Positions 9,082 to 17,276 of a DNA stretch of 64,000 nt are shown piece after piece. Below the pieces are notes generated by a model, which worked only from the letters and a program-made list of their open reading frames with translations, did no database searches and was not told the origin of the DNA. The DNA is from Actinomadura rupiterrae (GTDB lineage: Bacteria; Actinomycetota; Actinomycetes; Streptosporangiales; Streptosporangiaceae). Each line of letters opens with the position of its first letter. Positions within the stretch are counted from its first letter, which is position 1. Both the position numbers and the translations under genes were made by a program. The stretch spans positions 149,734 through 213,733 of the forward strand of contig NZ_JAMZEA010000018.1 in assembly GCF_024172125.1 (NCBI RefSeq), read 5' to 3'.

Positions 9082-9096
9082 TGTTTTGCGAAAACA
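9082..9096. promoter_or_regulatory. Inverted repeat upstream of bldC
   Basis: TGTTTTGCGAAAACA, a perfect 6+3+6 inverted repeat about 80 bp before the bldC start, in the intergenic region shared with the dehydratase. AT-rich symmetry stands out in 70+% GC DNA. It could be an operator, but I do not recognise the cognate regulator. Confidence 0.4.
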
Positions 9097-9175
9097 AGGG
9101 AGAAATCGGTCTTGCTCCGCCACACTAGGAAACAGTCCACCCGCGCCGAGAGCGGGACAAAGGGGGAGAGAGAAC

Positions 9176-9382
9176 GTGGAGAGCACGAGCGAGCGCCTGC
9201 TGACCCCCGGAGAGGTCGCCGCCCTCTTCAGGGTCGATCCGAAGACGGTCACCCGATGGGCGGCGGCGGGGCGCATCAGCAGCATCCGGACCCCCGGCGG
9301 CCACCGCCGCTTCCGCGAGTCCGAAGTGCACGCGCTGCTGCGCGGAGACGAACCGGTCGTAGAGCACTCGGCCGTCCGCTGA
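9176..9382 (+). CDS. bldC: BldC, MerR-like developmental regulator
   Basis: 68 aa, the same length as Streptomyces BldC. It is a winged helix-turn-helix with TPGEVAALFRVDPKTVTRWAAAGR (helix pair) and IRTPGGHRRFRESEV (wing). It lacks the C-terminal effector domain of ordinary MerR proteins. BldC binds DNA cooperatively and times the switch from vegetative growth to sporulation. The GTG at 9176 is chosen over upstream codons because a GGGGGAGAG ribosome site precedes it and it gives the family length. It is monocistronic, with a weak terminator-like hairpin about 75 bp downstream. Confidence 0.93.
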   Translation: MESTSERLLTPGEVAALFRVDPKTVTRWAAAGRISSIRTPGGHRRFRESEVHALLRGDEPVVEHSAVR

Positions 9383-9454
9383 CGGGACCCGCCCGCGCTC
9401 ACTCGGCGCGGACGGTCCCGCCGCCGCCTTTCCGGCCCGCCTCCCCGGCCTTGC

Positions 9455-9484
9455 CCGCCGGTAGCAGGCGGTCTTCTGTTTTTC
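9455..9484 (+). terminator. Possible terminator downstream of bldC
   Basis: A CCGCC / GGCGG stem with a 7-nt loop, followed by TCTTCTGTTTTT. The stem is only 5 bp, but the T-rich run is rare in this genome. The rest of 9383-9636 holds no gene that I can support. Confidence 0.4.
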
Positions 9485-9636
9485 GCGCCCGTGTCCCGGG
9501 CGCCGCACGACCCCGTCGAGCACGCGCGGGCGACCCGCCGCGCCCGCGCGTCCTCGCCACCCACCCGGACCGCGGGCTGCGGTTGTAAGGGCGTTGTTGC
9601 AGGTCAGAGGGTTTTGCACCGTTCCGACGGCGGTGG

Positions 9637-9885
9637 TCAGGTGTCGTTCTCGGCTTTCCAGGCTTCGAAGGCGGCCTGGAGGTCGGCGTCGCCTTCGCGC
9701 CATGCCCTGCGGCGCTCCTCCAGCTCCTCCTCGGTGAGCGACTGGGCCAGGAGGCGCTCGTAGTCGGGGTCGTCCGGGCCGATCTCCACGTACGCGTCGG
9801 CGATGACCCGTCCCTCGTCACCGCCGTCGAGCAGGACGCCGTGCGGCACCCGGAGCGTGCCGTCGGGGAGCCGGATCACGTACAT
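9637..9885 (-). CDS. Small acidic hypothetical protein
   Basis: 82 aa, start ATG at 9885. It opens MYVIRLPDGTLRVPHGVLLDG, which looks like a small beta-sheet unit. An acidic helical segment follows, LTEEELEERRRAWREGDADLQ. There are no cysteines, signal peptide or membrane segment. Codon usage (third-position GC) supports a real gene. I do not recognise a family. It lies between bldC and a repeat-rich spacer, with no operon partner. Confidence 0.6.
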   Translation of the reverse strand: MYVIRLPDGTLRVPHGVLLDGGDEGRVIADAYVEIGPDDPDYERLLAQSLTEEELEERRRAWREGDADLQAAFEAWKAENDT

Positions 9886-9910
9886 CGGGAATCACCTTCG
9901 ATGGCTGGTC

Positions 9911-10144
9911 TTCCGTTGGCGGACGGTTGGACTCCGTGGGCCGGAGCTCGGTTTCGCACTCCCCGGAAGCGGGGGTTCGAAGCGCGCTCCGTGAACCTTG
10001 GTCCTGGGGGAGCTCCGTGGGGTGGAGCTCGCTGGGTTATCGGTCGGGTGCGGAGTTCGGTACGGATGCCGTTGGCGGACGGTCGGACTCCGGGAGCGGG
10101 CGCCGGGTTCGGATTCCGTTGGCGGAGGGTCGGGTCAGATTCCG
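9911..10144. repeat. Dispersed direct repeats reaching the 3' end of the metalloprotease gene
   Basis: Three copies of CCGTTGGCGGACGGTCGGAC or a close variant begin at about 9913, 10068 and 10116. The last overlaps the stop codon of the gene ending at 10135. Between copies are further partial repeats of GGAGCTCGG and GGTCGGGTGCGG. No gene lies in 9886-10134. Confidence 0.75.
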
Positions 10145-11112
10145 TATCTGCGGTTGAAGAACAGCATGACCTCAAGGGCGGCGCGGATGTTGCCGGAGAG
10201 CATATCCACCAATGCCGGTCGCTGCCGGGCCGAAATGGCGGCGAACGCGTCCGCGAAGAACTCCCTGCGGCCGAGCGCGTCCGGCTGCTGGTGGAAGTCG
10301 CTCATCAGGTACGGACGGCACATCTCGTACAGCTGCCGGAAACCCGCGCTGTCGGACTGCCACCCGCCGGACTCGCCGTCGATGTCGTCCAGCGCGTGCC
10401 CGACCTCGTGCATCATCACGTCCGGCGTCGGGGACGGGCGGTCGCCGACGACGATCTTCCGGTCGCCGTACGCGCCCGCGCAGATGTCCCACGTGGCCCG
10501 GCCGGACGGCAGGGGACGGCCGCGCAGGTGCCCCATGTCGTCCAGGTGCGGGACGCCGCCGGGCCCGACGTAGATTCCGGACAGGCCGTCGGCGAGTTTG
10601 CGCTTCAGCTCGTCCGGCAGCGACGCCAGGCTCTCCACGGCCCGGACGACCTCGGGCGACGGCGGCCCCTGGCGCGCGTCCCACTGCCGGTGCAGGACGT
10701 TCTCCAGGACGCCGCAGTGCCGCAGGCCGTCCAGCATCCGCGGACTGTCCGGCGGGCGCGGCGCCGCGCGCAGCGGGGCCGGCTCGTCGTCCAGCTCGAA
10801 GTCGCTCCACGAGTAGAGCTTCGCCGGCTGGTCGCCGCGCATCCGGTGCCGTCCGCCGGCGGCCGCCGGGTCCGGACCGGGGACGTCGCCCTCGGGCCGG
10901 GCGGCGTACGCGTCGTCCCGCCCGCCCTTGCGGAACTTGCCGAACCTGTCCCGCGGCTGGGCGCCCCGCGGCCGGATCTGCGCCGGCTCCGGGGTCTGCC
11001 AGGCACCCGAGTCCCGCGACCGCCCGGGGTCGGGCGGCGAGGGCGAGTACCGGGCGTCGCCGGCGCGCGACCCGCCTCCGGGGGACCGGCGATGGATGCC
11101 TTTGAACCGCAT
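10135..11112 (-). CDS. Putative zinc metalloprotease with HEXXH motif and disordered N-terminus
   Basis: 325 aa with GAGGAG 5 nt before the ATG. Residues 1-110 are Arg/Pro/Gly-rich and probably disordered. The C-terminal half has a gluzincin-type arrangement: MMHEVGHALDD near residue 237 and a downstream acidic element REFFADAFAA near 290, plausibly the third zinc ligand. This resembles anthrax-lethal-factor-like (ATLF) domains, but I cannot confirm the family. There is no signal peptide or transmembrane segment, so it is cytoplasmic or exported by a non-Sec route. It is an orphan gene flanked by repeats. The substrate is unknown. Confidence 0.68.
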   Translation of the reverse strand: MRFKGIHRRSPGGGSRAGDARYSPSPPDPGRSRDSGAWQTPEPAQIRPRGAQPRDRFGKFRKGGRDDAYAARPEGDVPGPDPAAAGGRHRMRGDQPAKLYSWSDFELDDEPAPLRAAPRPPDSPRMLDGLRHCGVLENVLHRQWDARQGPPSPEVVRAVESLASLPDELKRKLADGLSGIYVGPGGVPHLDDMGHLRGRPLPSGRATWDICAGAYGDRKIVVGDRPSPTPDVMMHEVGHALDDIDGESGGWQSDSAGFRQLYEMCRPYLMSDFHQQPDALGRREFFADAFAAISARQRPALVDMLSGNIRAALEVMLFFNRRYGI

Positions 11113-11214
11113 CGGGCTCCTCGCGTTCTCGGAACCCCGTGCGGGGCCTCCGGGCAGCGTAAGCCGTATCCCGACACGCCGTCATCCCCCTGGGTCGAGG
11201 ACTACCGTTGTCCC

Positions 11215-11523
11215 ATGGCCTATGCGCTGATCGCTGTCGTCCTCGTCGCGGGCTGGCTGTTCTGCCTGCTGGACATCCTCACCAGCGACGAACGCGAGGT
11301 TCGCCTCCTCCCGAAGTCGGTCTGGCTGCTCATCACCCTCCTCGGCTTCCTCCCCGGCGGCCTCCTCTGGCTGCTGGCCGGCCGCCCGCGCGGCCGGTCG
11401 ATGGAATCGGTCCTGTGGCCTCCCGGTTCCCAGACCGTCCCGCACCCCGAGGCCCCCAAAGGCCCCGACGACGACCCGGCCTTCCTCAACGCCCTCAACC
11501 GCCGCATCCACGGCGACGACTGA
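11215..11523 (+). CDS. Small membrane protein with PLDc_N-type domain
   Basis: 102 aa. There are two transmembrane helices at about 3-22 and 34-54. The intervening segment DILTSDEREVRLLPKSVWLL and the following GGLLWLLAGRPRG match the phospholipase-D-nuclease N-terminal (PLDc_N) two-helix family, which is usually found without the nuclease part. The C-terminal 45 residues are Pro-rich and cytoplasmic. Function is unknown. It is a single gene, divergent from the metalloprotease. The following 11524-11700 is gene-free. Confidence 0.7.
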   Translation: MAYALIAVVLVAGWLFCLLDILTSDEREVRLLPKSVWLLITLLGFLPGGLLWLLAGRPRGRSMESVLWPPGSQTVPHPEAPKGPDDDPAFLNALNRRIHGDD

Positions 11524-11700
11524 CCCCCGCCCCGCGCCTCCTCCCGCACCGGACAACAAAGCCGAACGCCACCGCCGAGGCCCCACGTCCGCACAGGGCG
11601 CCCTTGCGAACGCGAAAGATGCCAGGAGGGGGCCGCGCCCTCCCACGGCAAGCGGAGCAAGAGCCACACTCAGCCCGGCCGATGCGGCCAAGGCAGGACG

Positions 11701-12036
11701 CTAGGTGGGCCCGTGGTGGGTCTTGAGGTGGTCGCGGAGGTCCTGGTCCAGGCGTTCGACCGTGTTCGCCATCGGTCTGAGGGCGGCGAGGATCTCGTTG
11801 CGCAGGCCGTCGAACTTCGCGCTCATCTCGGCGCGGAGGCCGTCGATGCGGGCGTTGGTGCCGTCCATCTTGGCGTCGAGCTCGCCGCGGGCACCGTCGA
11901 TCTTCGTGTCGAGCCGGGTGGCGACGCCGTCGATGCGGGTGGTGAGTTCGGAGCGGATGAGGCCCATCTGGCGGAAGATGACGCCGACGATCGCCACGGC
12001 GGCGGCGATGAGGGGCCAGATCTGAGCGAGATGCAT
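11701..12036 (-). CDS. Short membrane-anchored coiled-coil protein
   Basis: 111 aa. One N-terminal transmembrane helix (about 5-24) is followed by a long helix with heptad-like repeats (RIDGVATRLDTKIDGARGEL, then DAKMDGTNARIDGLRAEM) and a His-rich end, HLKTHHGPT. I chose the ATG at 12036 because GAAAGGA lies 8 nt upstream. An ATG 33 bp earlier lacks a ribosome site. Similar TM-plus-coiled-coil proteins are common hypotheticals in actinomycetes. Function is unknown. Confidence 0.62.
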   Translation of the reverse strand: MHLAQIWPLIAAAVAIVGVIFRQMGLIRSELTTRIDGVATRLDTKIDGARGELDAKMDGTNARIDGLRAEMSAKFDGLRNEILAALRPMANTVERLDQDLRDHLKTHHGPT

Positions 12037-12165
12037 GACTGTGATCCTTTCGTCACGGACTGTGCTCAAGCGATCATCCGGGACGGCGCGTGCTGATCAC
12101 AAGTCGATGCGGAGCCTGTGGATAACTTCGCTCAGGCGGTGGGCAGCGGGTGTTCGCCAGGCGCG

Positions 12166-12203
12166 CGAAAGGGCGCCCTCCGGAAGCGGAGAGCGCCCTT
12201 TCG
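12166..12203 (-). terminator. Terminator of the cytochrome c maturation operon
   Basis: An 11-bp perfect outer stem (CGAAAGGGCGC / GCGCCCTTTCG) with an inner CTCC / GGAG stem, 9 bp beyond the ccsB stop. It is strong, but has no long T-run, as is usual in actinomycetes. Confidence 0.8.
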
Positions 12204-12211
12204 GTGGTGGG

Positions 12212-13195
12212 TCAGGCGTAGGAGTGGAGTCCCGAGAACATGTAGTTGACGCCGAAGAAGTTGAAGATGAGGCAGGCGAAGGCGACCAGGGAGAGCAGGG
12301 CGGCCTTGCGGCCCTTCCAGCCGGCGGTGGCGCGGGCGTGGAGGTAGGCGGCGTAGGCGATCCAGGTGACGAAGGACCAGGTCTCCTTGGGGTCCCAGCC
12401 CCAGTAGCGGCCCCACGCCTGGTCGGCCCAGATGGCGCCCATGACGATGGCGGCCGTCCAGATCGGGAAGGCGAAGGTGGTGACGCGCAGGGAGAGGCGG
12501 TCGAGGGCGTCGATGGCCGGGACGCGGGACCAGAAGGAGTCCTCGGCGACGGGGCCGGCGGCCTCGCGGCGGGACTTCAGCAGGTAGAGGATCGTGGCCG
12601 CGCCCGCGACCGTGAAGGAGCCCGTCGCGATGATCGCGGCGGTGACGTGGATGGCGATCCAGTAGGAGTTCAGCGCCGGGGTGACCGGGCCGACCGCGTC
12701 GTAGAGCCAGATGTTCGCGACGCCCAGGGCGATGACGGCGGCGAACATGACGAAGGCGCCGAGGAAGCGGGCCTTGTACCGGGCCAGGACGACCAGGTAG
12801 GCGGTCACGGCGGCGAACGCGATGGCGGTGAGGAACTCGTACATGTTGCCCCACGGCCAGCGGTGCGCCGCGGTGCCTCGGGTCAGGATGACGCCGAGGT
12901 GGGACGCCCAGCCGAGCAGGTTCAGCACGACGGCGAGGCGGGCCCAGTCGATGTGCCGGCGGCCGTCGTCCTCGGGCTCGGCCGGAGCGGCGACCTCGGT
13001 GACCGTCTCCTCCGGGCCGTTCGCGCCGACCAGGACCTTCGCCTCGGCGCGGGCGGTCGCGGCGGCGGGACGTCGCTTCCGGCCGAAGCCGAGGTCGGCC
13101 GCGTAGGCGACCAGCGCGACGATGTACAGCACGACGGTGCTGACCATCAGCTTGTCGCTCAGGTTGGCGAGGTCGGCGGTATTCACCCTCGTCAC
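12212..13195 (-). CDS. ccsB: Cytochrome c biogenesis protein CcsB/CcsA (ResC)
   Basis: Membrane haem-handling subunit of System II cytochrome c maturation, which presents haem to apocytochromes outside the membrane with ResB. It is 327 aa with about eight transmembrane segments. The tryptophan-rich WWD-type motif AWGRYWGWDPKETWSFVTW lies near residue 255. Conserved histidines appear in WASHLGV, IAIHVTA and AAYLHAR. A 35-residue cytoplasmic loop after the first helix is Ala/Glu-rich and variable. The GTG start overlaps the resB stop by 4 bp. Confidence 0.94.
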   Translation of the reverse strand: MTRVNTADLANLSDKLMVSTVVLYIVALVAYAADLGFGRKRRPAAATARAEAKVLVGANGPEETVTEVAAPAEPEDDGRRHIDWARLAVVLNLLGWASHLGVILTRGTAAHRWPWGNMYEFLTAIAFAAVTAYLVVLARYKARFLGAFVMFAAVIALGVANIWLYDAVGPVTPALNSYWIAIHVTAAIIATGSFTVAGAATILYLLKSRREAAGPVAEDSFWSRVPAIDALDRLSLRVTTFAFPIWTAAIVMGAIWADQAWGRYWGWDPKETWSFVTWIAYAAYLHARATAGWKGRKAALLSLVAFACLIFNFFGVNYMFSGLHSYA

Positions 13196-15096
13196 TCCTT
13201 GTCAGAAGGGTCGTCGGTCGCCGACGTGGACGTCGCGGCCCCGGACTGTTCGGATGGTTCGCCGCCGGACGCGGCGTCCGGCGTGTGCTCCGGTTCGTCG
13301 GACGCGCCGTCCGACTCGTGCTCCGGTCCGCTGGACGCGGCGTCCGGCGTGTGCTCCGGTTCGCCGGAGGCCTCGGGCGGCGTGCCGCGCAGGGCGGTGA
13401 CCACGTCGTCGAACTCCGGGGTCGGGTTCCCGAGCGTGAGCCCGCCGACATGCACCACGGTACGCCCGTCCTCCGCGGCGCTCGCACGGACCCACACCCT
13501 GCGCCGCCGGACGGTGAACGAGGTGATCACGCCGAGGATGGCGAGGACGGCCGCGACCAGCGCGGGCATCCGGCCCGGGTCGTGGTTGACCGACAGGCTC
13601 GTCCACTCCTTGACGCCGTCGAAGGTGACCGAGCCGGAGCCGTCGGGGAGCTTGAAGGTCTCCCCCGGCTCCATCAGCTTCTCGCCGCCCTTGACCGGGT
13701 TCAGCGTCTTGCCGATGCCCTCCAGCTGGTACACCGACTGGGCGCCGCCGTTGTCGAGGCCGAGGTCGCCCTTGAAGCCGACGATCGAGATGACCGGGCG
13801 CAGCGCGGCGGGGAACTCCGAGACGATCTGCTTGCCGTCCGGGGTGGCGGTCGCGGTCGGCCAGAAGATCGCGTAGAAGGCGAGCTGGGTGGGCTGCGCG
13901 TCCGGGGCCTTGATCACGCCCTCGGACTGCAGGGTGCGCGGGTTCTGCGGCAGGAACGGGACGGCGCCGCGGAACGCGATCTGGCCCTTGCCGTCCCGGA
14001 CGGTGAACTGCGGCGCGTAGCCGTGGCCGAGCAGGTAGACCTTCGCGCCGCCGACCTCCAGCGGGTGGTTGACGCGCAGGTTGTAGCGCTTGGCCGGGCC
14101 GGTCGGCTTGTCGCGGTAGGTGATCGCGGCGTGGAAGTCGGTGGCCTGGCCGCGCTTCTCGCCCTTGAGCTCGTACTTGGCCTGGAAGTCGTCCAGGGTG
14201 ATCGAGAAGGGCGACAGCTCGTTGGTGTCGAACATGCGGCCGGGCTTGAACTGGTCGTACTGGGCGAGCGTGTTCCCGAAGGACGAGCCCTCGCGGAGCA
14301 GGACGTCCCCGCGGTAGCCGAACAGGTTGCCGACGCCGAGCGAGAACAGCAGTCCGAGCAGCGCCAGGTGGAACAGCAGGTTGCCCAGCTCGCCCGCGTA
14401 GCCCTTCTCGGACGCGACGGAGCCCGTGCCGTCCGCGACCCGGAACCGGCGCTTCCTCAGCAGGGCCTTCGCCTCGGCGAGCACCTCGTCCGGCGTCCGG
14501 GACGTCTCGAACGTCGCGGTCTGCGGCAGCCGGGTAAGGTTGCGCGGCGCCGCGGGCGGCTGCGCGCGCATCGCCTGGAAGTGCTTGACCAGCCGCGGCA
14601 GGACGCACCCCGCGAGCGACACGAACAGCAGGATGTAGATCGCCGCGAACCAGGGCGCGGAGAACACGTTGAACAGGGAGAACTTGTCGAGCCACGGCGC
14701 GAGCGCCTTGTGCTGCTGGAAGTAGCGGTCGACCTTCTCCGGCGCCTGCCCGCGCTGCGGCAGGAACGAGCTCGGGATCGCGCCGAGCGCCACCAGGAAC
14801 AGCAGGACGAGGGCGGTGCGCATGGTGGTGAGCTGCCGCCACGCCCAGCGCAGCCAGCCGAGCGGTCCGATCCCCTTCGGGCGCGGCCCGTCGGCGGCGG
14901 GCGTCCGTGCGGCCGGGGCGGCGGTCGCCGCCTCCTCGACCTCGTCGGCCCGACCGGCCTCGGCCGTCGTGTCGACCTCGGCCGTCGTGTCGACCTCGGC
15001 CGTCGTGTCGACCTCGGTCGGCTTGTCGGCTTCGGTCGGCTTGTCGGCTTCGCCCTGGTCGGACGCCTTGTCGCGCTCAGTGTCAGTGTCGGCCAT
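13192..15096 (-). CDS. resB: Cytochrome c biogenesis protein ResB (Ccs1)
   Basis: System II partner of CcsB. It is 634 aa. The conserved core starts near residue 75 (LGWLRWAWRQLTTMRTALVL). It has three N-proximal membrane helices, a large outer domain and a last helix near 510 (ALVAAVLAILGVITSF). The DNA shows minisatellites at both ends. The N-terminus repeats a KPTE / VDTTAE unit (about 14960-15050). The C-terminus repeats an EHTPDAASSGP-like unit (about 13255-13375). Both tails are acidic and lie outside the conserved domain. The gene follows ccdA with a 6-bp gap. Confidence 0.94.
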   Translation of the reverse strand: MADTDTERDKASDQGEADKPTEADKPTEVDTTAEVDTTAEVDTTAEAGRADEVEEAATAAPAARTPAADGPRPKGIGPLGWLRWAWRQLTTMRTALVLLFLVALGAIPSSFLPQRGQAPEKVDRYFQQHKALAPWLDKFSLFNVFSAPWFAAIYILLFVSLAGCVLPRLVKHFQAMRAQPPAAPRNLTRLPQTATFETSRTPDEVLAEAKALLRKRRFRVADGTGSVASEKGYAGELGNLLFHLALLGLLFSLGVGNLFGYRGDVLLREGSSFGNTLAQYDQFKPGRMFDTNELSPFSITLDDFQAKYELKGEKRGQATDFHAAITYRDKPTGPAKRYNLRVNHPLEVGGAKVYLLGHGYAPQFTVRDGKGQIAFRGAVPFLPQNPRTLQSEGVIKAPDAQPTQLAFYAIFWPTATATPDGKQIVSEFPAALRPVISIVGFKGDLGLDNGGAQSVYQLEGIGKTLNPVKGGEKLMEPGETFKLPDGSGSVTFDGVKEWTSLSVNHDPGRMPALVAAVLAILGVITSFTVRRRRVWVRASAAEDGRTVVHVGGLTLGNPTPEFDDVVTALRGTPPEASGEPEHTPDAASSGPEHESDGASDEPEHTPDAASGGEPSEQSGAATSTSATDDPSDKE

Positions 15097-15102
15097 GGCT
15101 CA

Positions 15103-15855
15103 TCAAATCGGGGTCTCGAAGCCGCCGATGAACGACTTCATCTGGATGGTCATCTCGTTCCAGAGCCCGGTCACCAGCGCGATTCCGATCAGCACCAGCA
15201 TCCCGCCGCCGACCCGCATGACCAGCGCGTAGTGCCGCTTGACGGCGGCGAACGCGCCTAGCGCCCGGCGGTAGGCGAGCGCGGTGAGCAGGAACGGCAG
15301 GCCCAACCCGACACAGTAGGCCACCGACAGCAGCGCCCCGCGGGACGAGCTGGCCTCGGTGATCGCCAGGGACTGGACGGCGGCGAGCGTCGGGCCGATG
15401 CACGGCGTCCAGCCGAGGCCGAAGATCACGCCGAGCAGCGGCGCGCCGGCGAGGCCCGCGGCGGGCACCCGGCCCGACTTCAGGGTCCGCTGGAGGCCGG
15501 GGATGAAGCCCATGAACGCCAGCCCGAACACGATCGTCATGACGCCGAGGACGCGCTGGATCGTGGTCTGGTACTCCAGCATCCAGCGGCCGAAGCCGCC
15601 CGCGACCGCGCCCATGCTGACGAACACGAAGGTGAACCCGCCGACGAACAGCGCGACGCCGCCGAGCAGCCGGCCGCGCCGCTGCTCGGCGAGGTCGGCG
15701 CCGGTCATCCCGGTCACGTAGGACAGGTAGCCGGGGACGAGCGGCAGCACGCACGGCGACACGAACGACACCAGCCCGGCGAGCGCGGCCAGCGGCGCCG
15801 CCGCCAGCAGCGAGCCGCTGGTGACGGTCGTCTCGGTGTTCACCGCCGCGAGCAT
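15103..15855 (-). CDS. ccdA: Thiol-disulfide carrier CcdA
   Basis: Six-helix membrane protein that moves reducing power across the membrane to keep the CXXCH of apocytochrome c reduced. It is 250 aa. The redox cysteines are in FVSPCVLPLVPGYLS near residue 32 and in GWTPCIGPTL near 150. The ATG at 15855 overlaps the tlpA TGA (TGATG). A GGAGAAG site precedes it. The gene order tlpA-ccdA-resB-ccsB matches System II clusters of other actinomycetes. Confidence 0.94.
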   Translation of the reverse strand: MLAAVNTETTVTSGSLLAAAPLAALAGLVSFVSPCVLPLVPGYLSYVTGMTGADLAEQRRGRLLGGVALFVGGFTFVFVSMGAVAGGFGRWMLEYQTTIQRVLGVMTIVFGLAFMGFIPGLQRTLKSGRVPAAGLAGAPLLGVIFGLGWTPCIGPTLAAVQSLAITEASSSRGALLSVAYCVGLGLPFLLTALAYRRALGAFAAVKRHYALVMRVGGGMLVLIGIALVTGLWNEMTIQMKSFIGGFETPI

Positions 15856-16433
15856 CACTTCTCCGCGAGCACCTTGGTCACGACGGGGTTCAGCGTGGAG
15901 AACGTCGTGGCGCCGAGCATCCGCGCCGCGACCCGGCCCTGCCGGTCGAGGACCAGCGTGGTCGGGATCGCGTTCGGCGGGACGTCCTTGAAGGCGAGGC
16001 CGACGCGGCCGTCCCCGTCGAACAGGCTCGGGAAGGACACCTTGAACCGGCGCTCGAAGGCGAGCGCGTTGTCCTTGTCGTCCTTGAAGTTGACGCCGAG
16101 GAACTCGACGCCGCTGTTCTTGTTCTGCTGGTAGACCTGCTCCAGCGACGGGGCCTCGCCCCGGCAGGGCGCGCACCAGGACGCCCAGAAGTTCACCACG
16201 ACGACCTTGCCGCGCAGGTCGGACAGCTTGACCTGCCTGCCTTCGAGGGTGCTCCCCTCGGCGGACGGCGCGGCATGGCGCCCGGTGGACGCCACCTCCT
16301 GGACCTTGCCGTTGCCCGCGATGAACCGGTTGTCGCCGCCGCTCGGGCCGCCGGTGCCGCCGCCCGCGCAACCGGCGAGCAGCACCACCGAGGACGCCGC
16401 GACGGCGCAGACGAGGGAGATCCGGGGGCTCAA
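15855..16433 (-). CDS. resA: Thioredoxin-like lipoprotein TlpA/ResA
   Basis: Membrane-anchored thioredoxin that reduces apocytochrome c thiols using electrons from CcdA. It is 192 aa. There is a signal peptide with lipobox LLAGC, cysteine at residue 22. The catalytic WCAPC is near residue 87, and the cis-Pro is in AIPTTLVLD near 155. The Ser/Gly-rich segment after the lipid anchor acts as a tether. It is the first of four tightly coupled genes. Upstream, between it and the phosphatase stop, lies a TACTAC / GTAGTA inverted repeat. Confidence 0.93.
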   Translation of the reverse strand: MSPRISLVCAVAASSVVLLAGCAGGGTGGPSGGDNRFIAGNGKVQEVASTGRHAAPSAEGSTLEGRQVKLSDLRGKVVVVNFWASWCAPCRGEAPSLEQVYQQNKNSGVEFLGVNFKDDKDNALAFERRFKVSFPSLFDGDGRVGLAFKDVPPNAIPTTLVLDRQGRVAARMLGATTFSTLNPVVTKVLAEK

Positions 16434-16443
16434 CGCACCCTCC

Positions 16444-16460
16444 TACTACAAGACGTAGTA
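16444..16460. promoter_or_regulatory. Inverted repeat upstream of resA (BlaI/CopY-like operator?)
   Basis: TACTACAAGACGTAGTA, a 6-bp inverted repeat with a 5-nt centre, lies 11 bp upstream of the resA start. The half-sites equal those of the mycobacterial BlaI operator (TACTAC / GTAGTA), but the spacing is one base longer. The repeat is seen directly; the regulator is inference. Confidence 0.45.
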
Positions 16461-16478
16461 CTCAATGTACCGACCGGG

Positions 16479-17117
16479 TCAGGCGCCCGCGACACCGGTC
16501 CCCCGGCCGATGCCCGCGGCGGGCTCGGCATAGGACGTCCCGACCAGCCGGGAGCCCTCGAACTCCAGGCTGGTGACGCTGGCGAGGTTGCACTCGCGCC
16601 TGCCGGGGTGGTGCCACAGCCTGCGGTGCTCGGCGTGCAGGCGCAGGATCCAGATGGGCAGCTGGTGGCTCACCAGGACGGCCTCGTGCCCGGACGCGGC
16701 GTCCCGCGCGGCGATCACCGCAGATCGCATGCGGCGGGCGATCTCGGTGTAAGGCTCACCCCAGGACGGCCGGAACGGGTTCCACAGGTAGCGCCAGTGC
16801 TCCGGCCGCCGCAGGCTGCCCGCGCCGGCGCCGAACGTCAGGCCCTCGAAGTGGTTGTCCGCCTCGATCAGCCGATCGTCCACGGTGACCGGCAGCTCGA
16901 ACGCGTCCACCAGCGGGGCCGCCGTCTCCAGCGCGCGCTGCATGGGCGAGGAGTACAGCGCGGTCACGTCGCGCCCCTCGAACCACTTGGCCGAGGCGCG
17001 CGCCATCTCGTTCCCGTCCTCGCTCAGGCGGAAACCGGGCAGCCGGCCGTACAGGACCCCGTCAGGATTGTGCACCTCACCGTGCCGCAGCAGGTGAACG
17101 ATCGTCTTTTCACTCAT
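16479..17117 (-). CDS. Histidine phosphatase (phosphoglycerate mutase-like)
   Basis: 212 aa. The catalytic phosphohistidine motif LRHGEVHN is near residue 9, the second RHG-box arginine is in YSSPMQRALETA near 55, and the second histidine is in LVSHQLPIW near 145. Family members act on phosphorylated sugars or small phosphate esters. It sits 45 bp upstream of resA, as it does in Streptomyces next to the ccs genes. The substrate is unknown. The C-terminus ends in a Gly-rich tail. Confidence 0.88.
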   Translation of the reverse strand: MSEKTIVHLLRHGEVHNPDGVLYGRLPGFRLSEDGNEMARASAKWFEGRDVTALYSSPMQRALETAAPLVDAFELPVTVDDRLIEADNHFEGLTFGAGAGSLRRPEHWRYLWNPFRPSWGEPYTEIARRMRSAVIAARDAASGHEAVLVSHQLPIWILRLHAEHRRLWHHPGRRECNLASVTSLEFEGSRLVGTSYAEPAAGIGRGTGVAGA

Positions 17118-17276
17118 CGCGTCGCCAGGCTACCCGCCCGGCGGCGGCCCCCCGCCCCGCCCCCTCGTCCCCAGGCGCGCCGCCCTCTCCCCCGGCCGGC
17201 CGCCCTTCGCCAGGGCTGTCAACCGGCGGCGCCCCTCGCGCGTCAAGATCGCGTCACTCCGACCGAAAGGCCCGCC

